From assembly GCF_020697055.1 (NCBI RefSeq), contig NZ_JAJFBP010000005.1, positions 1 through 64,000 on the forward strand: DNA of 64,000 bases, given 5' to 3'. Source of the DNA: Panacagrimonas sp. (GTDB lineage Bacteria; Pseudomonadota; Gammaproteobacteria; Nevskiales; Nevskiaceae). A model generated the notes under the pieces. That model did no database searches. It was given only the letters and a program-made list of their open reading frames with translations, and was not told the DNA's origin. This document shows, one piece after another, positions 53,332-62,295 of this stretch. Every line of letters starts with the position of its first letter. The stretch's first letter is position 1. The translations under genes and the position numbers were made by a program.

Positions 53332-54681
53332 ATGCCCTTCATCCCCCACACCGAACCCGACGTGAAGCAGATGCTGGAGCGCATCGGCGCCTCCAGCATC
53401 GAAGCCCTGTTCGATGAAATCCCGGCAGACCTGCGCTGCGGCAAGCTCAACGGCGTGCCCGAGGGGCTGTCGGAGATGGAGATCACGCGCCTGATGTCGG
53501 AGCGCGCCAAGCAGGACGGGCAGCTGGTCAACTTCTGCGGCGCCGGCGCCTACGAGCACCACATCCCCGCGGCGGTGTGGGAGATCACCACGCGCGGCGA
53601 GTTCTACTCGGCGTACACGCCGTACCAGGCCGAGGCCAGCCAGGGCACGCTGCAGCTGCTTTACGAGTTCCAGACGATGATGTCGGAACTCACCGGCATG
53701 GAGGTCTCGAACGCCTCGCTGTACGACGGCGCGACCGCGTTGGCCGAAGCGCTGCTGATGGCGGCGCGCGCCAACGATCGCAACACCTCGTTGCAGGTGC
53801 TGCTGCCGCGGGCGTTGCACCCCTACTACGCCGAGGTCGTATGCAGCTGCACCGCCGCGCAGGGCCTCACCGTCGAGACGATGGCGTTCGATCCGGGTAC
53901 CGGTCGTACGCCGGCGCCGTCGACGGGCAGCACGCCGACGGCGGTGGTGATCGCGCAACCCAACTTCTTCGGCGTGCTCGAGGACGTCGATGCGCTGACC
54001 GACTGGGCGCATGCGCAGGGCGCGCTGGTCGTGGCGCTGGTGAACCCAACCTCGTTGGCGGTGCTCAAGCCACCGGGCCAATGGGGCAGCAAAGGCGCCG
54101 ACATCGTCTGCGGCGAAGGCCAGCCGCTGGGTTCGCCGCTGTCCAGCGGTGGGCCCTATTTCGGTTTCCTGACCGCGCGCAAGGCGCTCGCACGCCAGAT
54201 GCCGGGCCGCATCGTCGGTCGCACCGTCGATCTGGACGGCAAACAGGGCTTCGCGTTGACGCTGCAGGCGCGTGAGCAGCACATCCGCCGCGCCAAGGCG
54301 ACGTCGAACATCTGCACCAACCAGGGATTGCTGGTGACGGCCGCGACGATCTACCTGTCGCTGGTCGGACCGCAGGGCCTGGCCAAGGTCGCGACGGCCT
54401 CGATGGGCAACACGCGCACGCTGGTCAACGCGCTCAGCGACCTGCCCGGCGTGGGCGAGGCCTTCAGCGGCAGCCGCTTCCACGAAGCGGTCCTCACGTT
54501 GCCGCGCCCGGTCGGACCCCTGCTCGAGAAGCTGGCGCACGCCGGCATCTTCGGCGGCTTCGATCTGTCGTCGCACTTCCCCGAACTCGGTCACGCGCTG
54601 CTGGTGTGCGCGACCGAGACGCGCACCGATTCCGACATCCGGCGCTATGCCGACACCCTCGGACGCCTGCTGGCGTCCTGA
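53332..54681 (+). CDS. gcvPA: glycine dehydrogenase (decarboxylating) subunit 1
   Basis: N-terminal half of the P protein, 449 aa, in the split form used by many bacteria. Signatures: [72 protein letters not shown] and [12 protein letters not shown]. With GcvPB it decarboxylates glycine on PLP. The start at 53332 follows a REP pair; the same 13 codons also occur upstream at 53213. A small hairpin (GGACGCC/GGCGTCC) lies over its last codons. Confidence 0.95.
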   Translation: MPFIPHTEPDVKQMLERIGASSIEALFDEIPADLRCGKLNGVPEGLSEMEITRLMSERAKQDGQLVNFCGAGAYEHHIPAAVWEITTRGEFYSAYTPYQAEASQGTLQLLYEFQTMMSELTGMEVSNASLYDGATALAEALLMAARANDRNTSLQVLLPRALHPYYAEVVCSCTAAQGLTVETMAFDPGTGRTPAPSTGSTPTAVVIAQPNFFGVLEDVDALTDWAHAQGALVVALVNPTSLAVLKPPGQWGSKGADIVCGEGQPLGSPLSSGGPYFGFLTARKALARQMPGRIVGRTVDLDGKQGFALTLQAREQHIRRAKATSNICTNQGLLVTAATIYLSLVGPQGLAKVATASMGNTRTLVNALSDLPGVGEAFSGSRFHEAVLTLPRPVGPLLEKLAHAGIFGGFDLSSHFPELGHALLVCATETRTDSDIRRYADTLGRLLAS

Positions 54682-54703
54682 ACGCACTCAAGGAGAGAGA
54701 ACG

Positions 54704-55204
54704 ATGGCCAACATCACGCTGCGCGGGAATCCCTTCCAGACCAACGGTGAAGTGCCGAAGGCCGGCAGCGACGCACCGGGCTTCCGCCTCGTCGCCGGCG
54801 ATCTGAAGGACGTCACGCTGCACGACTTCGCGGGCAAGCGAAAAGTCCTGAACATCTTCCCCTCGGTCGACACGCCGACCTGTGCGACGTCCGTGCGCAA
54901 GTTCAACGAGAAGGCCTCGACGTTGAAAGACACCGTGGTGCTGTGCATCTCGGCCGACCTGCCGTTCGCGCAGGGCCGCTTCTGCGGCGCCGAAGGCCTC
55001 AAGAACGTGCAGAACCTGTCGCTGATGCGCGGCGCGGCGTTTGCCAAGGACTACGGCGTGCTGATCGAGAACGGCCCGCTCGCCGGTCTGACCGCGCGCG
55101 CGGTGGTCGTGCTCGACGCCGACAACAAGGTGCTGCATTCCGAGCTGGTCGGCGAGATCGCCAACGAGCCCAATTACGACGCGGCGATCAAGTCGCTGGG
55201 CTGA
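54704..55204 (+). CDS. tpx: thiol peroxidase
   Basis: Peroxiredoxin of 166 aa that reduces lipid hydroperoxides and H2O2. The peroxidatic Cys is in [14 protein letters not shown] and the resolving Cys in [12 protein letters not shown]; both are intact. FPSVDTPTC is the Tpx signature. A strong Shine-Dalgarno AGGAG at 54691-54695 precedes the ATG by 8 nt. It lies between gcvPA and gcvPB, 22 bp after gcvPA, so it is probably transcribed with the gcv genes. Confidence 0.96.
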   Translation: MANITLRGNPFQTNGEVPKAGSDAPGFRLVAGDLKDVTLHDFAGKRKVLNIFPSVDTPTCATSVRKFNEKASTLKDTVVLCISADLPFAQGRFCGAEGLKNVQNLSLMRGAAFAKDYGVLIENGPLAGLTARAVVVLDADNKVLHSELVGEIANEPNYDAAIKSLG

Positions 55205-55207
55205 GAA

Positions 55208-55328
55208 GCCGGGACTCGGGATTCCGGACTCGGGACTCGGTGGAGGCCTCGAATCCAGATTCCCGATGATCCGTCGACGCACCTGCCCGAACCGATCCTG
55301 CTCGTTTCCCCGAATCCCGAGTCCCGGC
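55208..55328. repeat. inverted repeat of the CCCGAGTCCCG family between tpx and gcvPB
   Basis: A 17-bp sequence GCCGGGACTCGGGATTC (55208-55224) recurs in exact reverse complement at 55312-55328, just before the gcvPB start. Further GGACTCGGGACTCGG units follow the left arm. The same unit is present inside the gcvPB coding sequence at about 56263-56298. The right arm lies where a ribosome binding site would be expected. Confidence 0.8.
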
Positions 55329-55332
55329 CTTC

Positions 55333-56847
55333 ATGGAACTGATCTTCGAACTCTCCTCTCCCGGTCGCGGCGCGCACGCGCAGCACCCGCCGGTCGCAGC
55401 CGACCTGTCGGTCGTTCCGAGCGCGTTGCGGCGCGCGTCGCCGCCCAAGCTGCCGGAAGTCTCCGAACTGCAGGCGGTGCGCCACTACACGCAGCTGTCG
55501 CGGCGCAACTTCAGCATCGACACCCATTTCTATCCGCTGGGCTCGTGCACGATGAAGTACAACCCGCGCGCCTGTAACAGGCTGGCGATGCTGCCGGAGT
55601 TCCTGGGTCGCCATCCGCTGGCGCCCGAATCGCATTCACAGGGTTACCTGGCGTGCCTGTACGAGCTGCAGGAGATGCTGCGCGAGGTCACGGGCATGGC
55701 CGCGGTGTCGCTGACGCCGATGGCCGGTGCGCAGGGCGAGTTCGCGGGCGTCGCGATGATTCGCGCCTATCACCGCGCGCGTGGCGACGAGGCGCGACGC
55801 GAGATCCTGGTACCCGACGCGGCACACGGCACCAACCCGGCGACCGCGACGATGCTCGGCTACGTCGCGCGCGAGATCCCGACCAACGCGCAGGGCGACG
55901 TCGACATCGAGAAGCTCAAGGCCGCGGTCGGTCCGCAGACCGCCGGCATCATGCTGACCAACCCGAGCACGCTGGGCGTGTTCGAGCGTCGCATCAAGGA
56001 GATCGCGGGGATCGTGCACGCGGCCGGCGGCCTGCTCTATTACGACGGCGCGAACCTCAACGCGATCCTGGGCAAGGTGCGTCCGGGCGACATGGGTTTC
56101 GACGTCATCCACATGAACCTGCACAAGACCTTTTCGACGCCGCACGGCGGCGGCGGACCAGGTGCCGGCGCGGTGGGTTTCTCGGAGCGGCTCAAGCCGT
56201 TCATGCCGATCCCCATCGTCGGGAAAGCCGAGACTCGCAGCGACAACGGATCCTCGCCCGCTTTTCCCGAGTCCCGAATCCCGGGTCCCGAGTCCCGGCG
56301 CTACCGCTGGCTGACCGAGAAAGACCTGCCGCAGACCATCGGACGACTCTCCGCGTTCATGGGCAACGCCGGCGTGCTGCTGCGCGCCTACGTCTACGCC
56401 CGGATGCTCGGCCGCGAGGGCATGCACCGCGTGGCCGAGTTCGCGACGCTCAACGCCAACTATCTGCAGGCGCGGCTCAAGGCGGCCGGTTACGACCTCG
56501 CCTTCCCCACGCGCCGGGCCAGCCATGAGTTCATCGTCACGCTCAAGAAGCAGAAGCAGGAACTGGATCTGACCGCGACCGACGTCGCCAAGCGCCTGCT
56601 CGATCACGGCTATCACGCGCCGACGGTCTACTTCCCGCTGCTGGTGCCCGAGTGCCTGCTGATCGAGCCGACCGAAACCGAGGACCTGCAGACGCTCGAT
56701 GCGTTCGTCGAAGCGATGATCTCGATCTGGAACGAGGCGCGGACGGACATGTCCAAGCTCAAGGGCGCTCCGTGGACGCTGCCGGTGCGACGGCTCGACG
56801 ACGTGCGATGCGCGCGTCAGCTCGATCTGCGCTGGACGCCGGGCTGA
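55333..56847 (+). CDS. gcvPB: glycine dehydrogenase (decarboxylating) subunit 2, with inserted peptide
   Basis: C-terminal half of the P protein, 504 aa. [39 protein letters not shown] and the PLP-binding Lys265 in [17 protein letters not shown] are intact. After MPIPIVGK the normal family sequence [20 protein letters not shown] is delayed by about 24 residues (299-322; includes [12 protein letters not shown]). This extra piece is encoded by the CCCGAGTCCCG repeat and keeps the frame. It sits away from the PLP lysine, so the enzyme may tolerate it. It completes the operon after tpx. Confidence 0.93.
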   Translation: MELIFELSSPGRGAHAQHPPVAADLSVVPSALRRASPPKLPEVSELQAVRHYTQLSRRNFSIDTHFYPLGSCTMKYNPRACNRLAMLPEFLGRHPLAPESHSQGYLACLYELQEMLREVTGMAAVSLTPMAGAQGEFAGVAMIRAYHRARGDEARREILVPDAAHGTNPATATMLGYVAREIPTNAQGDVDIEKLKAAVGPQTAGIMLTNPSTLGVFERRIKEIAGIVHAAGGLLYYDGANLNAILGKVRPGDMGFDVIHMNLHKTFSTPHGGGGPGAGAVGFSERLKPFMPIPIVGKAETRSDNGSSPAFPESRIPGPESRRYRWLTEKDLPQTIGRLSAFMGNAGVLLRAYVYARMLGREGMHRVAEFATLNANYLQARLKAAGYDLAFPTRRASHEFIVTLKKQKQELDLTATDVAKRLLDHGYHAPTVYFPLLVPECLLIEPTETEDLQTLDAFVEAMISIWNEARTDMSKLKGAPWTLPVRRLDDVRCARQLDLRWTPG

Positions 56848-56867
56848 GCTGGATCGCCGACCATTTC

Positions 56868-56968
56868 AAGAATCACGCAAAGACGCGAAGACGCAGAGAA
56901 CGCAAAGGAAACCAATCAAGATGCTTCCTCTGCGTGCTTTGCGGCCTCGGCGCCTTTGCGTGATTCTT
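56868..56968. repeat. CGCAAAG-family inverted repeat (copy 2)
   Basis: The left arm begins AAGAATCACGCAAAG (56868) and the right arm ends CTTTGCGTGATTCTT (56968); the inner parts are imperfectly paired units of CGCAAAG/CGCAGAG. It fills most of the gap between gcvPB and the PfkB kinase gene and could act as a terminator of the gcv operon. Confidence 0.75.
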
Positions 56969-56996
56969 TCAGCTTGAAAACCCGAAGAGATTTCCA

Positions 56997-57929
56997 ATGT
57001 CTGCCCTGATCTGCGGCTCCTTCGCCTACGACACCATCATGGTGTTCCCCGGCTACTTCAAGAACGAGATCCTTCCGGACAAGGTTCACATCCTCAACGT
57101 CGCCTTCCTGGTGCCGCAGCTGCGTCGCGAGTTCGGCGGCTGTGCCGGCAACATCGCCTACAACCTGCACCTGCTCGGCGGCGACGCGCGGCCGATGGGC
57201 ACCGTGGGCAAGGATTTCGACGCCTATGCGGCCTGGATGGACAAGAACGGCGTCACGCGCCGGCATCTCAAGTCCGTGCCCGACACCTACACCGCACAGG
57301 CCTACATCACCACCGACCTGGACGACAACCAGATCACCGCGTTCCATCCCGGTGCGATGAACCATTCGCACACGCAGGACGTCGCCACCGACGGCGTGAA
57401 GATCGGCTCGGTATCACCCGATGGACGCGACGGCATGCTGCTGCACGCGCGCCAGTTCGCCGAGGCGGGGATTCCGTTCCTGTTCGACCCCGGCCAGGGT
57501 ATGCCGATGTTCAACGGTGACGAGCTGCGCGACTTCATCGAGAAAGCCGCGTACGTCGCGGTCAACGACTACGAGGCCGAGATGCTGATGGAGCGCACCG
57601 GCCTGACGCTCAAGCAGATCGCCGATCGGGTCGACGCGCTGGTCGTGACGCGCGGCGGCAAGGGCTCGCACATCTTCCACGAAGGCAAGGTCACCGAGAT
57701 CCCCTGCGCCAAGGCGGAATCGCTGGCCGATCCCACCGGCTGCGGCGACGCCTATCGCGGCGGCCTGCTCTACGGCCTGCTCAAGGGCATGGACTGGGAG
57801 ACCACCGGCCGCCTGGCGAGCCTGATGGGCGCGATCAAGATCGAACGCGTGGGCCCGCAGAACCATCGGATCGATCCCGACCGGCTGCGCGACCGCTTCA
57901 GGCAGGAATTCCGGCGCAGCCTCGACTGA
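56997..57929 (+). CDS. PfkB-family carbohydrate/nucleoside kinase (adenosine kinase-like)
   Basis: Ribokinase-superfamily protein of 310 aa. The N-terminal substrate side has FGGCAGNIAYNLHLLGG and the C-terminal signature DPTGCGDAYRGGLLYGLL carries the catalytic Asp and anion hole. VNDYEAEML and VVTRGGKGS are also typical. The N-terminal MSALICGSFAYDTIMVFPGYF resembles proteins annotated as adenosine kinase in proteobacteria; fructose- or ribokinase activity remains possible. It is bounded by repeats on both sides and appears to be a single-gene unit. Confidence 0.88.
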   Translation: MSALICGSFAYDTIMVFPGYFKNEILPDKVHILNVAFLVPQLRREFGGCAGNIAYNLHLLGGDARPMGTVGKDFDAYAAWMDKNGVTRRHLKSVPDTYTAQAYITTDLDDNQITAFHPGAMNHSHTQDVATDGVKIGSVSPDGRDGMLLHARQFAEAGIPFLFDPGQGMPMFNGDELRDFIEKAAYVAVNDYEAEMLMERTGLTLKQIADRVDALVVTRGGKGSHIFHEGKVTEIPCAKAESLADPTGCGDAYRGGLLYGLLKGMDWETTGRLASLMGAIKIERVGPQNHRIDPDRLRDRFRQEFRRSLD

Positions 57930-57947
57930 CGCCAAGCCAAGGCGTCT

Positions 57948-58009
57948 AAGCGCAAAGGACGCAACGAGAACCGCTCAGGTTTCCTTTGCGTTCTTTGCGC
58001 CTTTGCGTT
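57948..58009. repeat. CGCAAAG-family inverted repeat (copy 3)
   Basis: The left side has GCGCAAAGGACGCAACGAGAA and the right side (57981-58009) has TTCCTTTGCGTTCTTTGCG and on. Pairing is weaker than in the other two copies. It is followed immediately by a GTAG-type REP pair, so two repeat families are stacked between the kinase gene and spoT. Confidence 0.7.
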
Positions 58010-58021
58010 GAAAGCTTCTGC

Positions 58022-58090
58022 AGCCCGGGCGAAGCCCGGGGACTCCGCGACCGGGATCGGGCGAAACGCCCCCGGCTCCGCCCGGGCTAC
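58022..58090. repeat. GTAG-type REP pair, diverged
   Basis: The left arm AGCCCGGGCGAAGCCCGGG (58022-58040) faces a right arm ending CGCCCGGGCTAC (58090); the inner part is imperfect. It matches the element at 53257-53311 in sequence and orientation. It lies 68 bp before spoT. Confidence 0.75.
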
Positions 58091-58157
58091 GGGTGAGTCG
58101 AAACAAAAGAGCATTCCGCCACTGGAATAGCCTGAGGGGAACCCCGACACTCAGGGA

Positions 58158-60320
58158 ATGGAACTCCCCGTCATCCAACGTATCGGCCAGGTGCTGCGCA
58201 CGCAGCGCGTGGCGCGCGAGTACGGCATGGAGCCGCTGGCCAAGCTGCTGGCGGAGTACCTGCCGCAGGACCAGATCGCGGAGGTCCGGCGCGCCTACGA
58301 ATTCGGTGCGCAGGAGCACAAGGGGCAGAACCGCACCTCCGGCGAGCCCTACATCTTCCATCCGCTGGCGGTCGCGCGAATCCTGGCCGAGATGCGCATG
58401 GATGCGACCACGCTGATCGCGGCGATCCTGCACGACGTCATCGAGGACACCGGCGCGTCCAAGGACGACGTGGCGGCGAAGTTCGGCAAGGACGTGGCCG
58501 AGCTGGTCGACGGCGTCTCCAAGATCGGCAAGATCGAGGGCATGACGCGCCAGGAGCGCCAGGCCGAAAGCTTCCGCAAGCTGCTGCTGGCGATGACCCA
58601 GGACCTGCGCGTGATCCTGATCAAGCTGGCCGATCGCCTCCACAACCTGCGCACCCTCAACGCGATGAACCCGGAGAAGCGCCGCCGGATCTCGCGCGAG
58701 ACGCTCGACATCTATGCGCCGATCGCGCAGCGCCTGGGCATCCACACCATCCGCGTGGAGCTCGAGGACCTGGCCTTCGCGCACCTGTATCCGAACCGCT
58801 ACGCCACGCTCGCGCAGGGCGTCTCCAAGCAGATGGGCGACGCCAAGAAGCTGGTCAAGGACGTCGAATCGCGCCTGTCCAAGCACCTGCGCGACGAAGG
58901 CATCGGCGCCACGGTGGTCGGACGCGACAAGAACATCTACAGCGTCTACCAGAAGATGCGGCGCAAGAAGCTGCGCCTGCTCAAGGTGATGGACCTGCTG
59001 GGCTTTCGCGTGATCGTCAGCAAGGTCGACGACTGCTATCGCGCGCTCGGCGTCGTGCACCACGTCTACAAGCCGGTGCCGGGCTACTTCGACGACTACA
59101 TCGCCAATTCCAAGGGCAACGGCTACCAGTCGCTGCACACCACGTGCGTGGCGCCGGGCGGACACAAGATCGAGGTGCAGATCCGCACGCGCGAGATGCA
59201 CCACGTCGCCGAGGCCGGCATCGCCGCGCACTGGCAGTACAAGCTGGGCGACAGCAAGGCCCAGGTCGCGCCGCAGCTGCGTGCGCGCGAGTGGCTCAAG
59301 AACCTGTTCGACGTGTTCGGATCGGACGCGTCGATGGAGTTCATGGAGGGCGTCAAGGTCGACCTCTTCCCCGACGAGGTCTACGTCTTCACGCCCAAGG
59401 GCGACATCCGCCAGCTGCCCAAGGGCGCAACGCCCATCGATTTCGCCTACTCGGTGCACTCGGAACTGGGCGACCGCTGCGTCGCGGCGCGCATCGACGG
59501 CAGCCTCGAGCCGCTCAACACACCGCTGCGATCGGGCCAGAGCATCGAGGTGATCACCGCGCGTCATGCGCGCCCGAACGCGGCCTGGCTGCACTTCGTC
59601 AAGACCGCCAAGGCACGCAGCCACATCCGCACCTTCCTGAAGAACCAGCGCGAGGACGAGGCGGTGCGGCTCGGTCGCCGCCTGCTCGAGATCGCGTTGC
59701 GCGACCTGAAGATCCCGGTGTCGGTGCTGCGCGACGAACAGGCCGAGCAGCTGCTCAAGAGCCTGAACCTGCAGGACATCGAGGAGCTGTACGCCACGAT
59801 CGGCACCGGCGAGCGCCTGGCGCCGCTGGTGGCGCGACGCTTCCTGCCGCCGGATTCGCGCGAGTCGGCGCAGCGCTCGGGCGAGCACCACACGCTGGCC
59901 ATCGAAGGCACCGAAGGGCTGGTGCTCGATTACGGTCGCTGCTGCCGGCCGATTCCCGGCGACGAGATCCGCGGCAATGTCAGCATCGGTCGCGGCATCG
60001 TCGTGCACCGGGTCGACTGCCATCACGCCAAGGCGAGGCCCGAGGACTGGGTGCCGCTGGTGTGGTCGGAAAGCGTGCAGGGCGATTTCGTCTGCGAACT
60101 GCTGCTGCGCGCCGAGAACAAGCGCGGCCTGCTGGCGCAGGTCACGGCCGAGATCTCCAACGCCGAAGCCAGCATCGAAAACGTGCAGATGCCGGACCGC
60201 GCCGGCGGCGATGCGGTCGAGATGCGCTTCGTGCTGACGGTCAAGCACCGCACGCACCTGGCGCGCGTCATGCGCCGGCTGCGCCTGATCGACGGCGTCG
60301 AGCGCGTCGCCCGCACGTGA
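58158..60320 (+). CDS. spoT: bifunctional (p)ppGpp synthetase/hydrolase
   Basis: RelA/SpoT homologue of 720 aa controlling the stringent response. The N-terminal HD hydrolase domain has the intact metal motif AAILHDVIEDTG and KLADRLHNLRTL. The synthetase domain (about 230-345) has VVGRDKNIYSVYQKM, SKGNGYQSLHT and the catalytic Glu in KIEVQIRT, so both activities look intact. TGS (VFTPKGDIRQLPKGATPIDF), zinc-finger (YGRCCRPIPGDEI) and ACT domains follow. The start has only a closely spaced AGGGA; an in-frame ATG at 58227 is possible. The ABC transporter gene follows 12 bp downstream. Confidence 0.95.
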   Translation: MELPVIQRIGQVLRTQRVAREYGMEPLAKLLAEYLPQDQIAEVRRAYEFGAQEHKGQNRTSGEPYIFHPLAVARILAEMRMDATTLIAAILHDVIEDTGASKDDVAAKFGKDVAELVDGVSKIGKIEGMTRQERQAESFRKLLLAMTQDLRVILIKLADRLHNLRTLNAMNPEKRRRISRETLDIYAPIAQRLGIHTIRVELEDLAFAHLYPNRYATLAQGVSKQMGDAKKLVKDVESRLSKHLRDEGIGATVVGRDKNIYSVYQKMRRKKLRLLKVMDLLGFRVIVSKVDDCYRALGVVHHVYKPVPGYFDDYIANSKGNGYQSLHTTCVAPGGHKIEVQIRTREMHHVAEAGIAAHWQYKLGDSKAQVAPQLRAREWLKNLFDVFGSDASMEFMEGVKVDLFPDEVYVFTPKGDIRQLPKGATPIDFAYSVHSELGDRCVAARIDGSLEPLNTPLRSGQSIEVITARHARPNAAWLHFVKTAKARSHIRTFLKNQREDEAVRLGRRLLEIALRDLKIPVSVLRDEQAEQLLKSLNLQDIEELYATIGTGERLAPLVARRFLPPDSRESAQRSGEHHTLAIEGTEGLVLDYGRCCRPIPGDEIRGNVSIGRGIVVHRVDCHHAKARPEDWVPLVWSESVQGDFVCELLLRAENKRGLLAQVTAEISNAEASIENVQMPDRAGGDAVEMRFVLTVKHRTHLARVMRRLRLIDGVERVART

Positions 60321-60332
60321 TCGCGAGGCGGT

Positions 60333-62147
60333 ATGCGGCCTAGCCGCGCCCCACCAGCGCCCGGCAGCGAAAACGTAAAGCCCGACATCCGGGTCGTCGC
60401 CACGCTGCTGCCCTACCTGCGCGAGTTCCCGCTGCGGATCCTGGTTGCCGCGGCGTGCCTGATCCTGGCCAAGCTGAGCACGGTGGCGATGCCGCTGGTG
60501 CTCAAGCACATCGTCGACAGCCTCGACGCGGGCCAGCATTCGGTCATCGTCGTGCCGATGGCGCTGCTGCTGTTCTACGGCGTCCTGCGCTTCGGCAACG
60601 TGATCCTGGGCGAGCTGCGCGACGTGGTGTTCGGGCGCGTATCGGAACGCGCGGTACGGCGCGCCTCGCTCGACGTCTTTCGCCACCTGCACCGCCTGGA
60701 CATGGAATTCCACCTGGCGCGTCGCACCGGCGGCGTGGCGCGCGACATCGAACGCGGCGTTTCCGGCATCAGCTTCCTGCTGCGGTTCATGCTGTTCAAC
60801 ATCCTGCCGACGCTGCTCGAGCTCGGACTGGTGGCGGCGATCCTGCTGGTGAACTACGGCGCCGGTTTCGCCGCGATCACCGCGATCTCGGTGGCCGGCT
60901 ACATCCTGTTCTCGGTCTCGGTCACCGAGTGGCGCACCAAGTTCGTACGCGAGGCCAATCGGCTCGACTCGCGGGCGAGCCAGCGCTCGGTGGATTCGCT
61001 GCTCAACCACGAAACCGTGAAGCTGTTCGGCACCGAGGAACGCGAGGCCCGCGAGTACGACCGGTTCCTGTCCGAGTGGGAGCGCGCGCAGCAGCAGAAC
61101 CGCGTATCGCTGGCGGCGCTGAACCTGGGCCAGGCGGTGATCGTCGCCGGCGGCATGACCTGGATGATGGTGCTGGCGGCCAAGGGCGTGGCCGCGCGCG
61201 ACATGAGCCTCGGCGACTTCGTGGCGATCAACGCCTACATGATCCAGCTGTTCCTGCCGCTCAATTTTCTCGGCTTCGTCTATCGCGAAATCCGGCGCGC
61301 GCTGGTCGACATGCAGCGCATGTTCGACCTGATGCGCGAGCGTCCGCGCGTGGCCGACGCGCCGCAGGCACCGGCACTGGTGCTGGAACAGGGCCGCGTC
61401 TCGTTCGAAGGCGTGAGCTTCGGCTACCGCCCCGATCGCCCGATCCTGGAGCGCGTGAGCTTCGAGATCCCGCCCGGCCGCAAGCTCGCGGTCGTGGGTC
61501 CCAGCGGCGCGGGAAAATCCACGCTGGCGCGCCTGATGTTCCGCTTCTACGACCCGGGCGAAGGCTGCATCCGCATCGACGGCACGGATATCCGCGGCGT
61601 GACGCAGGCCAGCCTGCGCGAACACATCGGCGTGGTGCCGCAGGACACGGTGCTGTTCAACGACACGCTGGCCTACAACCTCGGCTACGGCGCGCCCGAC
61701 GCCTCGCCCGAGCGGCTCGAAGCGGCCATCCGCGCGGCGCACCTGGACCGGTTCGTGGCGATGCTGCCCGACGGGCTGCAGACCCAGGTCGGCGAGCGCG
61801 GGCTCAAGCTCTCGGGCGGCGAGAAGCAGCGAGTGGCCATCGCCCGCGCGCTGCTCAAGAACCCGAAGATCCTGATCTTCGACGAGGCCACCTCGTCGCT
61901 GGATTCGGTGTCGGAGCGCGCGATCCTCGCGGCGCTGCGCGAGGCCGCCGAGCACCGCACCACGCTGGTGATCGCGCATCGTCTCTCCACGATCACCGAC
62001 GCCGACGAGATCCTGGTCCTGGATCACGGCCGCATCTCCGAACGCGGCACGCACGATGCGCTGCTCGCGCACGGCGGCGCCTATGCGGCGCTATGGAGCC
62101 TGCAGCTGCGCGAGCGCCGGACCCCCGTTGGTGCGCTAACGAACTGA
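60333..62147 (+). CDS. Atm1/HMT1-type ABC exporter
   Basis: Half-transporter of 604 aa with a fused transmembrane domain (six helices, about 25-310) and an ATPase domain (about 360-590). ATPase motifs: Walker A GPSGAGKST, Q-loop VVPQDTVLFNDTL, signature LSGGEKQRVAIARALL, Walker B ILIFDEATSSLD and the H-loop IAHRLST. The TM region has LNHETVKLFGTEEREAREYDRF, a hallmark of Atm1/ABCB7-type exporters for glutathione- or metal-related substrates. It lies 12 bp after spoT with GAGG 6 nt before the ATG, so it may be cotranscribed. Confidence 0.92.
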   Translation: MRPSRAPPAPGSENVKPDIRVVATLLPYLREFPLRILVAAACLILAKLSTVAMPLVLKHIVDSLDAGQHSVIVVPMALLLFYGVLRFGNVILGELRDVVFGRVSERAVRRASLDVFRHLHRLDMEFHLARRTGGVARDIERGVSGISFLLRFMLFNILPTLLELGLVAAILLVNYGAGFAAITAISVAGYILFSVSVTEWRTKFVREANRLDSRASQRSVDSLLNHETVKLFGTEEREAREYDRFLSEWERAQQQNRVSLAALNLGQAVIVAGGMTWMMVLAAKGVAARDMSLGDFVAINAYMIQLFLPLNFLGFVYREIRRALVDMQRMFDLMRERPRVADAPQAPALVLEQGRVSFEGVSFGYRPDRPILERVSFEIPPGRKLAVVGPSGAGKSTLARLMFRFYDPGEGCIRIDGTDIRGVTQASLREHIGVVPQDTVLFNDTLAYNLGYGAPDASPERLEAAIRAAHLDRFVAMLPDGLQTQVGERGLKLSGGEKQRVAIARALLKNPKILIFDEATSSLDSVSERAILAALREAAEHRTTLVIAHRLSTITDADEILVLDHGRISERGTHDALLAHGGAYAALWSLQLRERRTPVGALTN

Positions 62148-62295
62148 CGCGGACGTCGGTCGTCGTGTGTCGCGTACACGTGTGACGGCGTTGAAACGAT
62201 CCCTTGCGGGCGCCGACGGACGCGAACAGAATCGGGCCATAACGAACGAGGGTGCGACATTCGATCGCGGCCCATCGCCTCGGAGGACGAAGAAG

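Noticed and set aside
54661-54678. GGACGCC/GGCGTCC hairpin at the end of gcvPA as a terminator
   Set aside because: It overlaps the coding end and is followed by the tpx ribosome binding site, not by T residues; attenuation is possible but unsupported.
57975-62072. 1365-codon open frame on the minus strand opposite spoT and the ABC exporter
   Set aside because: It covers two well-recognised genes on the plus strand, has a His/Arg/Asp-rich composition typical of antisense frames in high-GC DNA, and shows no family motif.
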